From Margaritispora aquatica (taxonomy: Eukaryota; Ascomycota; Leotiomycetes; Helotiales; Discinellaceae): 64,000 bases of DNA. A model generated the notes under the pieces. The model did not search any database. It was not told where the DNA came from and saw only the letters and a program-made list of their open reading frames with translations. The position numbers were made by a program, and so were the translations under genes. Positions 1 to 9,000 of this stretch are shown here, in pieces. The first letter of the stretch is position 1, and the number at the start of each line of letters is the position of its first letter. The stretch spans positions 549,874-613,873 of the forward strand of contig VJWN01000020.1 in NCBI GenBank assembly GCA_007644065.1, given 5' to 3'.

Positions 1-434
1 CCTCTTCCCTAGCATCTCCATATCTCTCTCATTCACTCCATCCTTTGCGCGGATGATGATGTCGTCTATTGCGTTTGGTGCTGCGTCTGCTTTTGCTTCT
101 GCGACTGCGACTGGTGCGGCGAGGGGGACGCGAGCAACGAGTCCGATGGTGGGTTCTTGAGCGTTCGGAGTCGGAGTCGGGGCGCCGTGGATGGCGAGGG
201 CCGAGGCGCTGGACGGCAAGGGGGCGTTAGTTGTGTGTTTTCATTTTGGGGGTGGGGAGGCGGAGGATGGGGAGGGGGAGGGAGAGAGGGATGGAGGGAG
301 GGGGATGATGGGGTAGTTGGTGGATGATGGGATGGGATGGGATAAGATGAGATGAGATAAGATGAGATCGATAAGACAAGAAGGGAAGGGAAGACTAACA
401 GGACAGAAGAAGCGATGAAAGTGGAAGACTTCAT
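1..434 (-). CDS. CaaX-precursor paralogue 1 (3' end outside window)
   Basis: First member of a four-gene tandem family. Exon 1 is 434-400 (35 bp) and encodes MKSSTFIASSV plus two bases of a Leu codon. The donor is GTTAGT, the intron is 209-399, and exon 2 runs from 208 past the left edge. The spliced N-terminus is a signal peptide (SSVLASALAIHGAP, probable cleavage near residues 19-21), followed by an Ala/Pro-rich stretch and the segment DDIIIRAKD, which matches SEDIVVVR/ADIIVAR in the sisters. The last visible residues are LGKR, a Kex2-type dibasic pair, so the expected CaaX end lies outside the window. A TATTTAAG box is 189 bp upstream (616-623). Reading straight through the intron gives a proline-rich frame, which I take as an artefact. 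Identity as a precursor is inferred from the complete paralogues. Confidence 0.7.
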
Positions 435-1900
435 GGTGTTGGTTGGGATAGGGAGGTATTGTTGGTGTTGGTGATGGTATTGATATTGATAAGCGTAAGA
501 TACCCTAGGAATCGCAAGTGATGAAGCGGGTGGGGTGGTGAAATAATGGTGAAGTGATGATTTTGTCTTGGTATTTAGATGGCGGTTCCGTAATATGAGA
601 GGGGAGTGGAATGTTCTTAAATACTCCCTTTCTACTCGTACTGTGCTGTGCCATTGATGCTGGTGGCTGACATATTCTTCGACCGAGATGGTGATAATCT
701 GACCAGTTCTGTTGAGGTATTGACAATGGTTAAGCTGTATGCATGGGCGATCATGTCATTGATGCTAAATCTGGAAGTAGATAATCAATGGATGGATGGA
801 TAGATGGATGAACGCTTGCGTGCCGAGGAAATGCTTTCTGGCCCCAATCAGTCGACAACATTCCTGTTTAGAGTACTGGGGTTCTGGACTTGCGGTGTTG
901 TGTGGTATGGCACCATTGACCTATGAGGAAAGCACTTGAGAGGATTATTGAGGAGGGGGCCGTATCTCTACCCAAACCACACCATACAAATCACAAACAA
1001 ACCATCCTCCTTCCTTCCTCCCTTCCTTCCTGTTTTCGCTTTCGGATCTTCCTCCCACTTCCCACGGTCCGTTCCTAGCCTACCTACCTACCTACCCACC
1101 AATTCCAAAATCTCAAATCCCGTACCGCGTGCGCGAACCCTCATACCTACTAAGCCACATCAATATATCCCTCTAAATTAAGACACGCTAAGCGAACGTT
1201 GCCGAAATATAAGGGGGCGAGGTGATGATTCATCACTTGGCGTGTCGTGGTAACTAAGGTAAGCCCCTACGTGATTTTTCTCTCGTTGGGTGGGGCGTTT
1301 GAGTTTAGGTAATCGCACTTTCGTGTATAAGCGAGATTTCTGGGGTGCGTTGCATCGTTGTGATGGTGAGGGTGAGGGTGAGGGTGATAGTGGCTGTTGT
1401 GGAGCGTTGGTGGGATTTCATTGTTCCGTTCGTGGGTTTGCTTCAGTGGGTGTTGTCAGGTAGGTACTGTTGTGGTGTATCACTTGTTTGACGATCAAGG
1501 GAATACGGAGGGGTGGGTGTAGGTGGGTGTCGATCAAGAGGTGAGGTGGGTTTTGAGTAAATGATGCGTGGTGTGGATGTATGGTGAGAGGAAAGGGTCA
1601 AAAAGGGGAGGTGGTTTTGAGGTTGTAGGATTGTGCGTTTGGTTGACAGGTTGTGAGGGTTGGCTATAGAGTTGGATTGTGGTGAAAGAATTCTATGAGG
1701 GGACAAAACCGAGGCGCAAGAACTATTGTAAAGAGACTCAAGGGTAGAAATTGATGTACAGATTCAATGAGGTAGTTTTGAAACATTCCATTTACATCTT
1801 CTACACATGTCACTCCCTCTCCATCACCTACCCACAAACTACAAACTCCCCTCGCCAACTCTCAACGAAAAAACCTCCTCGCAATCAAACCCAGCCTACT
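435..1900. other. intergenic, array units 1-2
   Basis: No gene seen. It contains the gene 1 promoter with TATTTAAG at 616-623, short TACC repeats at about 1079-1097, a GGGTGA repeat near 1366-1386, and one copy of the shared upstream element (1228-1241). The left part is the promoter of gene 1; the part beside 1901 is the 3' flank of gene 2. Confidence 0.6.
1228..1254 (-). promoter_or_regulatory. shared array element, copy 1
   Basis: ATTCATCACTTGGC followed after 7 bases by GGTAAC. Read in gene direction it is GTTACC...GCCAAGTGATGAAT. It lies 794 bp upstream of the start at 434. The 14-base core is identical to the copy at 4202. Confidence 0.5.
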
Positions 1901-2261
1901 CTACATGACAGTACAATAATAGGTTCCTTTAGAAGCTTGATCTCTCTTCTGCACCTCCTTCGCCTCCTTCTTCTCCAACACCTCCACCTCGCTCTTCTTC
2001 TCGAGCTCGAGCGCCTCGGGGGTACGAGCGACGATGATATCGGCGCTGGGAGCGGCTTCGCGCTGTTGGATCGCCACGGACCCGTCTTGAGCGACGGGCG
2101 CGGCGAAGGTGGTGAGTGCTGAGACGCTGGGTGCGCGTTAGTGTTAGATTGAGGTGGGAGTGGTGGTGGGGGATCGGGACGGGAGGAACGGGACGAGTGA
2201 GGAAGTAGAGGGGATAAGCGACTTACAGAATGGAGGAGGCGATGAGAGTTGTGGACTTCAT
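1901..2261 (-). CDS. CaaX-precursor paralogue 2 (pheromone-like)
   Basis: Two exons, 2261-2227 (35 bp) and 2126-1901, with a 100-bp GTAAGT...CAG intron; 86 aa. The order is signal peptide (MKSTTLIASSILVSALTTFAAP), an acidic/basic middle with ADIIVARTP, a charged Glu/Lys stretch, a dibasic QKR, then DQASKGTYYCTVM at the C-terminus. CTVM is a CaaX box (Met predicts farnesylation). The YC-x-x-M ending resembles ascomycete a-factor-type pheromones, and CTVM is the motif of the Trichoderma hybrid-type precursor HPP1. Kex2 cleavage after KR plus CaaX processing would give a 10-residue lipopeptide ending in Cys. A TATATAAG box lies 148 bp upstream (2402-2409). Function as a pheromone is inferred; the tandem sisters at 3316 and 4767 share every feature. 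Confidence 0.75.
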
Positions 2262-2401
2262 GGTTGCGGTTGGTTTTTTTTGCTGGAGAGAGACTTGGGA
2301 GATGGTTTGTTTTCTGGGCTGGAAATTGAAATTGGCCTGTTGCTGAGAAGTGATGATGAAGTGATGTTGTGATGGAGACATTGAGACGTCGACAACGACT
2401 T

Positions 2402-2409
2402 CTTATATA
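2402..2409 (-). promoter_or_regulatory. TATA box of paralogue 2
   Basis: TATATAAG on the minus strand, 148 bp before the start codon at 2261. Sister genes carry comparable boxes 184-189 bp upstream. Confidence 0.5.
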
Positions 2410-2753
2410 GTCCGACTTCTCTATCTCACTGCCTCGTACCCCATCTCACCGCCACCTTGCGATTCAATCACTGCCAATTCTATTCTCATCTGAGCAAGAT
2501 CGCAGATAGCACAAGGATTCCATTGTATTTCCATCCCTCCTGCCCCGCCACCGCACATGAACACGATACTTCAGCCCCCCATGGCCTAGGAATAGCTTCA
2601 TCTCGCCACTTACAAATCAATACCTGGGTACACATGCACCAGACGAAATCCTGTCATTTCCCATGAAGTGTAACCTCGCCTTGCGCTCCACCGGGTGTGG
2701 TTCGTTACCTTAGGCGAGGAGGGCTTAGCCGAGAAAGGGGCGGCGCGGTGATT

Positions 2754-2767
2754 ATTCATCGCTTTGA
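2754..2767 (-). promoter_or_regulatory. shared array element, degenerate copy 2
   Basis: ATTCATCGCTTTGA, the weakest copy of the ATTCATCACTTGGC element. It lies 493 bp upstream of the start at 2261, which matches the spacing of copies 3 and 4. Confidence 0.35.
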
Positions 2768-2844
2768 TAATCCGGATGATGGACAACAATACTTCCGGAC
2801 ACGAAGACGGAGACGGGAATAGATAACCGATTCTTGTTTGCTAT

Positions 2845-2875
2845 GTTTTGTTTTGTTTTGTTTTGTTTTGTTTTG
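2845..2875. repeat. (TTTTG)n microsatellite
   Basis: About six tandem copies of a GTTTT unit in the spacer between array units 2 and 3. Confidence 0.9.
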
Positions 2876-3315
2876 AGAAAGTTAAGCGTTATCTGGGAAT
2901 GGGAATGGGAAGGGGAAGGGGGCTTGGTTTGAGTGGTCCTCCTGGTTTTGCATGAAGCTAGTGGGGTTGGTGAGGGCAGATTTATGCGAATATTTCGTTC
3001 GATTGGGAAGCTTTTTTCAAGTTTGAGATGGTGATTTCACGTTTTTAGATGAAGTTGGCGATGAACTCCTTGTAAGTTGAACACATTCACCTAGGCGTTC
3101 GAAAGTTTAACACGTGATGTTTAAGTCAGGTGTCAAATCTCATTTCAGCCGGAGTTTACATTCCCGTTCAATCACTGAAGCTCACAATATCTTGTATCTA
3201 TCAATCCCAAAATCATACACAGATATTTAATTCTCAGCAAAAGTCCTTTCTAAGTCTAACATTACATTCCCCGTAATCATAACAGGCCCGATGCAAATCT
3301 CCTCCATTAGCTCGC

Positions 3316-3695
3316 TTACATGACTGTGCAATAATATGTCGAACTACTGCTCTTCTTCTCCCTCTTCTCCACATCTCTCTTCTTGACCTCCGTTATCTCC
3401 TCTACTTTAACAATCACCACAGTGTCTTCGCTTGTTTTGCCCACAGGAACAGGCTCCATAACAGGAATCTCTGCGCGGACAACGACAATGTCCTCGCTTG
3501 TAGTCTCCACACTTTTACGTCTGATAATAACAGGCTCAAGCGATGGAACCGGGGCAGTGGGAGCAGCGCTGATAGCGAGAATGTTGGCGCTATGGAGATG
3601 GTAGGTTAGCTGGGGAGTCAAAATCGAATTTCATGTCACGAGACTTGGTGCTTGACTTACAGGATGGAGGTCATGATGAGTGTAGATGACTTCAT
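3316..3695 (-). CDS. CaaX-precursor paralogue 3 (pheromone-like)
   Basis: Exons 3695-3661 and 3589-3316 with a 71-bp GTAAGT...TAG intron; 102 aa. Exon 1 encodes MKSSTLIMTSI plus CT, the same length and phase as in the sister genes. The signal peptide runs to about SAAP (residues 19-21). The middle carries an imperfect internal repeat, TSEDIVVVR and TSEDTVVIVK. Three basic sites follow (KKRD, EKRE, KK) and the end is SSSSTYYCTVM. The last KR is 11 residues before the CaaX Cys. The long open frame starting at 3621 reads into the intron and gives a false N-terminus. A TATATAAG box is at 3876-3883. Longest member of the family; pheromone role inferred. Confidence 0.75.
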
Positions 3696-3875
3696 GATGG
3701 CGATTGGATTCTTGGGTAGAGCGAGATGGTATTGATCCTTGATTGTTGGTTGTTGGGAAAGCAAAGAGGAGAAGTGATGGAGATGGTGTATAGTGAACGA
3801 TGCTTGTTGTTGTTTCTTGGCTATGCTGAGGATATGCGATGAGTGACGAATTCAATTTCAGGATCTATGCTAGCT

Positions 3876-3883
3876 CTTATATA
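3876..3883 (-). promoter_or_regulatory. TATA box of paralogue 3
   Basis: TATATAAG on the minus strand, 188 bp upstream of the start at 3695. Confidence 0.5.
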
Positions 3884-4201
3884 CAGAGTCACCTCTTTCG
3901 GGATTTGCTTTCTTTTGCGCAGTTCACCTGATGAGTAGTATCAACATCAAATTTCATATTTCATTGCGCAGTTCGGCCTGAGGCTCAAGAGGCGCATCCT
4001 CTTCACTACCCCATCCACGGCCCACATCAACGCCAAACACCACACCGAAGCCTTCTCTACTCGAACTGGCAGCCTTTTAGTTTAAGAAGCCAGCAAAGTG
4101 TGTCTGTTCCGATGATGTTTTACTTCCTCTAGTCGCAAATCTCCCTCATTCGAATATATTAGACGAGGGCTGAAGTGGCAGTGTGTGTATTGTCTAAGGT
4201 T

Positions 4202-4230
4202 ATTCATCACTTGGCAAACGAGACGGTAAC
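4202..4230 (-). promoter_or_regulatory. shared array element, copy 3
   Basis: ATTCATCACTTGGC, then GGTAAC at 4225-4230. It begins 507 bp upstream of the start at 3695, the same distance as copy 4 from its own start. Confidence 0.55.
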
Positions 4231-4587
4231 GATCCCACTTGATTTTGCACTGTTAGCAGTCTACTATCAGCTGACGACTTGGAAAGAAGCATGATTTTAA
4301 TGCAGGGCCAAGGTCATTTTCTTGATTTCTCGAGGAAAGAGACAGACTAAGTGGAGATGTGGTGGGTGTGCTGACAAAAATACGGCTGGAGAGGTTTAGG
4401 AATGATTACTTTGACATATCCCGAGATTGCACAAAGCTATCATCTTGGCAGTGTTAAGCGATGCTTATAACGAGTATATTTATGACTGTTAAGAAGTATA
4501 CTTGAAAAGTGTTTCCGAAGTACTTTTACCGTCGACCGCGCATACAAGTGCTGTAAGCGCAGTAGGTCTATTTTAGTATCTTGTAAA

Positions 4588-4689
4588 GTTATTGTATAAT
4601 ACTCTCTGTGGTTTTGGGGAGAGCTCTACAGATCACGAGAATTCAAGAGGTCAATTGAGTGATAGGATGAGTATGAAGACATTCCATTG
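4588..4689. repeat. array 3'-flank block, copy A
   Basis: Downstream of paralogue 4. Its core, AAGAGGTCAATTGAGTG followed by GAGTATGAAGACATTCCATT, matches 5774-5875 with scattered differences and the same order of sub-blocks. Confidence 0.55.
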
Positions 4690-4766
4690 TTGGCAATCCT
4701 CCTATCTGAAAGCTTACTCCATCGTCCAAACCCAAAACAATACAGTGCAAGTATCCCTCATTTCGT

Positions 4767-5132
4767 TTACATGACACTGCAGTAAGTCCCACTGCTAGTC
4801 AATTTGTCTCTCTTCTCCATCTCTCCCCTCTTGACTTCAACCCCTTCCTCTTCTCGGACAACCAACACAGCATCGCTTCTCTTCACTGATCGGGCCACAA
4901 CATCCTCGCTGGTAGCGGCTGCATCTCGGGCTATAAATGCGACGGGCTCGAGAGCGGCAGGTTGAGGAGTTGGAGCTGCGTGGACACTAAGAGCGCCGGC
5001 ACTATAGTGAGGAGATGTCAGTTATCTTCTTTTTCGAGAGGTCGACCAAATTTGCGCTCATGGAAGCTTGAATCGAGGATGAGCATGTGTGACTTACAGA
5101 ACGGAAGTGACGATAAGGGTTGACGACTTCAT
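4767..5132 (-). CDS. CaaX-precursor paralogue 4 (pheromone-like)
   Basis: Exons 5132-5098 and 5001-4767 with a 96-bp GTAAGT...TAG intron; 89 aa. Exon 1 encodes MKSSTLIVTSV plus CT. The signal peptide ends near VHAAP. The middle has ATSEDVVAR, then VKRSD, VKRGE and EKRDK dibasic sites. The C-terminus is DKLTSSGTYCSVM: a CaaX box (CSVM) exactly 10 residues after the last KR. It differs from its sisters by one Tyr instead of two before Cys and by Ser for Thr in the box. A TATAAAAG box is at 5309-5316, 184 bp upstream of the start. This is the last intact copy before the polyketide synthase. Confidence 0.72.
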
Positions 5133-5308
5133 TGTGAGAGCTGGATATCTGATACCGGAGGATTGATATGAGATGAATATGGAGCTTAGTCGATGGTCGA
5201 AGTGTAGGCAAAAGATGATTGAGAGAGATATGGTAGTGTTCTTGTTCGCTGCTCTTTGTTGGCGATCTTAAGGATTGTTGTTGAGTGATTCAAGAGGGTT
5301 TACAACGG

Positions 5309-5316
5309 CTTTTATA
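5309..5316 (-). promoter_or_regulatory. TATA box of paralogue 4
   Basis: TATAAAAG on the minus strand, 184 bp upstream of the start at 5132. Confidence 0.5.
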
Positions 5317-5638
5317 GAAATTACAACCACACCTCCATCAGAATCTGCTTTCTATGCTAGACGCATCTTGATTAATAAAGTTATTACAACTGAGACTTTT
5401 TTCCCATTTTGTAGGCCAGGACCCAGAATTACCTTACGTCTGCAGAAATGAATACTGGGTCAAAGCCAGCCGCCCCTGGTATTACAGTCAAGCATTTTCC
5501 ACTTCGGTCAGTAGCCTATCAACTTTAAACTTGCATTTTATAGTTTAATCACGCTTCTTGACAACCATTTTGGGCGAAAATCTGCCTCTTTCAGATATGC
5601 TACGCGAGAAGTGGTGCCGTCTTGTGGTGGCTTCGATT

Positions 5639-5652
5639 AATCATCACTTGGC
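5639..5652 (-). promoter_or_regulatory. shared array element, copy 4
   Basis: AATCATCACTTGGC followed by GCAGACGGAACGG. It begins 507 bp upstream of the start at 5132, exactly the spacing of copy 3. Confidence 0.55.
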
Positions 5653-5773
5653 GCGCAGACGGAACGGTCCTCCCTTCGAATGGTCTGATTCCACCACACG
5701 ATTCAGAGAGAAACCTAGTCATAAGAAAGAATCGATGAACCTTTTCGGAAACTCCAATTTCTTATTGTCTCAA

Positions 5774-5875
5774 GTAATTGTGCAATATTTGGTAGGATTA
5801 TGGGAAAACAATACAATAGACAAGAATCAAAGAGGTCATTTGAGTGGCAGAACAAGTATAAAGATATTCTATTAC
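5774..5875. repeat. array 3'-flank block, copy B (relic)
   Basis: Resembles 4588-4689: GTAATTGTGCAATATTTGG and AAGAGGTCATTTGAGTG followed by AAGTATAAAGATATTCTATT. In unit 4 this block lies 3' of a CaaX gene. Here no such gene follows; the PKS does. Confidence 0.5.
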
Positions 5876-6009
5876 TGACTAAACATACCCAAATCCTACC
5901 CAAATCCTACTGTATAGTGTATACCAAATCCCATCCATATCCCATTGCTGATGTCCCTTTATAATTGCGCCCATACAGCTCCCGCTACCCTGTTCATGAT
6001 TGAATTCAC

Positions 6010-9000
6010 CTATGCTTCAAAGGCTACCAGTTTGCTCTTGATACATATCGCCTTCGCCAGCGTCTCAATACTACCACTGCTCAAAAGCTCCAGAACCTGT
6101 AGGTTTGCCTCGAACTCCCTAGTGATATAATTTCGCACCTCGATTGCAACCAGACTATCAAGCGCATAGGCCGACAGACTCCTTGTGACATCCATATCCT
6201 CCTCTTCAAGCATCAATACACTCGGCAACTTGCTCAGCAGTCCTCTGCGCACAACATCTTCGGCATCGGCAAGGCAAGTAGCGGCCCGAAGCTGCGTGTT
6301 GAATGACACTGGGGCTGAGACGGCGGATGCAGTTTCGGCTTCGAGCTTGAGTCGTAGGTGCTTAAATTTGGCATCCTGGGTCCAGAATACAGGTGCTGTT
6401 TGGCCGGAGAGGCGCATGCCGGTTATGATGTGTCCATTACAGCTCTCTAATTTACCTGTGATAGCTGCGCCGAGTAATGCAAGTACTTCAGCCTCGCATA
6501 TCGTATCACTGCCTAGATTTCGGCTGACCTCTTTCGCAGCATCGGCGTTCTCAGCAAGATATCCCGCATCTGAGACAGCTGTGAGGTCGAGGCAGGCTGA
6601 AGGAAGGTTGAGAGAACGACGATATTGTGTGAAGGCATTCAGGAATGTGTTTGCAGCTGCATATGCAGCTTGTCCTCGATTGCCGACTGCACCTGCTGCA
6701 GAACTTAGGGCGACGAAGAAGTCCAGAGGTTGAGAGGAGAGAGCGTTGTGAATGTTCCATGCGCCCTGGACTTTTGAGGAAGTGACATTGGTGTATTGCT
6801 CATAAGTCATTTTTTCGAAGAGTACATCCTAATTATGTCAGTACCATACTAGTTAAGGGGCGTGAAAAGCTTACATTCAAGACCATGGCACCATGAACCA
6901 CGCCTTTGACCTCTGGCATGGAGGATGTTACTTCAGCGACAAGAGTATCGACAGCTTTGCGATTTGCAATATCGCAGCTTTTGACGACCACCTTTGCACC
7001 AACAAGTGCAAGCTCATCGATGAGTTCCTGGACTTTTCCAGTGGCCGAAGCGCTTCGAGATACCAAGACGAGATTTCTTGCACCTTTACCTACCATCCAT
7101 TTCGCCATACTACGTCCTAGACCTCCCGTGCCACCAATCAGAATGTAGGATGCATCTGGACGCAGAAATTGATTGTGCTTGGCCGATGGAGTAGCCTACT
7201 TAATGTCAGTGGTAAACAATTAGTGAAATAGAGGGTGCTCATACCTTGACCATATGATCAGCTTGTGGCGAAATGATTAGCTTGCCATCGAAATTTCCGG
7301 ATTGTAGAGTCTTAAATGCGGTCTCGATATCTGAGATAGGAAAGACAGTAGTCTGCAATGGTTTGGTTTTGCCAGACTGTAAAAGCTCAGACACGCTCAG
7401 GATGAGTTTAGATATAATCTTTGGTCGTTGTGTCGCAAGTGAAGCAATGTCAACCGACATGAAGGATTTATTTCCAAGCTGAGTTGTGTCAAGCCTTGAA
7501 GAAGCTGCACCGAGCTCAATGAAGCGACCAAAATTACTCAAAGATGCCCATATATTGCGGTAGGCATCTACATCTGTAGAGATACAGTTTAAAACAATGT
7601 CGTATTGATCTTTGGAAAGCGATGCTGTCTCGCTCAGAAACTGCGAGTCGTGGAGTCCATAAGTTTGTAACAAAAATGATTTGCTCTGAGCACTATCCGT
7701 GACGACAATTATCTCAGCACCAATGCCTTGTGAAATAATGATCGCAGCTTGTCCAGCTGGACTCGAAGCACCATGGATCAGAACCTTTTCGCCCTTGTCG
7801 AGTCTTCCGAGGTTGACCAAGCCATAATATGCCGTACAATAAGCTACAAGCATCGATGCTGCTGCGTTGAAATTGGTTTCATCGCTGACCTTGACGGCGA
7901 GTGCGGCGTTAGTCCTAGCAAATGTCGAGTATACACCTTGTGAGACTGTTATGCAAGCAACACGATCACCGGCAGTGAAATTTGTAACCTTGGAACCAAC
8001 CTTGGAGATGATCCCGCTGCATTCCGAGCCAAAATTAAAGGTGTCGAACTTGCCCATGGCTGTACAGACATCTCGAGAATTCATGCCAATAGCCTTAACT
8101 TGAATTTCAATTTCATCGTCTTCCAGCGGCGCATCCAAAGTTTGATCGACGAAGTGGAGTGTTTCAAGAGCACCGGGAGTTTGAATCGCAAGCTGTAGTG
8201 ATCTCTCGTTCTGCGAGTATGGTGTGGATTCAAGAGTCGATCCTTTGGTCTGCTTGTATACGAGCTCGTTTATTTCGGTATCGTTCACAATACGAGGTGT
8301 GAAGAACGCGCCACCGGTCTCCGTGAACTCCAATTCACAATTAGGGCCCGCATTCGAGTTGAAGACGTGTTTGAAGACATCGAGAATCGCTTTTACTGTA
8401 CTTTCTTCGTTCAGACGTGTGCTGGCATCGAGGTCGAGTGTGGCGAACTTGAGCAGGGTCTCTGATCGGATGCTTCTGCTAAGTCCTGTGACCATGTTTC
8501 TGTCAGGGTTGCTTGAACCAACATATGCTCCTCGCACAACCCAAAAGATGCCTTGAACTGTAGTCAAAATCTTGCGAAGCTGAGTAAACTGGTCCGCTGT
8601 GAGCGTTGACAGCAGAGGTTCATCGATTTCTGTCAAGAACAAGCACAACTTTCCGTCCGTTGCGACATCGTACAAAGTGCCCATCTCGGGAACTTGGCCA
8701 GTTTCGTGCGCTAGAAGGTTTGAAAGATTGCTAGCAAGTTTGAGTTGTTCGTCAGAGTTACCATGTATGATAGCAATTTGCTCATTCGAAAAATTGGCTG
8801 ATGCTCCGTTCGCGCCATTAGTCAGATTATGTTGATGCCCGTTAATGCCATTCGATTGGATTTCTTGTCCACTTGTACTTTCAGAAGTATCTCTCTTCAA
8901 GGTCTGAAGAACCGGCTCCCAGTCTAACTTGTAGCACAGCTCTCTGTGGACTTCGGCTTCTGAGCCTGCCTCCCTTTCAATGATTGGGGAAATCTTCAAA

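Larger units (their letters stand above)
2262..3315. other. intergenic, array units 2-3
   Basis: Promoter of gene 2 (TATA at 2402-2409), the degenerate shared element at 2754-2767, a (TTTTG)n run at 2845-2875 and the 3' flank of gene 3. No coding signal seen. Confidence 0.6.
3696..4766. other. intergenic, array units 3-4
   Basis: Promoter of gene 3 (TATA at 3876-3883), shared element copy 3 (4202-4230) and a 3' flank block at 4588-4689 that recurs at 5774-5875. No other gene seen. Confidence 0.6.
5133..6009. other. intergenic between CaaX array and PKS
   Basis: Promoter of paralogue 4 (TATAAAAG at 5309-5316), shared element copy 4 (5639-5652) and a duplicate of the array's 3' flank (5774-5875) ending about 135 bp from the PKS stop codon. 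No gene seen. Confidence 0.6.

Noticed and set aside
66..434. Proline-rich 122-codon frame as a protein in its own right
   Set aside because: It shares the start of CaaX paralogue 1 but reads through the intron at 209-399; the conserved exon-1 length, phase and donor match the three sisters.
6185..6733. 182-codon plus-strand frame
   Set aside because: Lies wholly inside the PKS KR/ACP exon on the opposite strand; a shadow of the coding bias.
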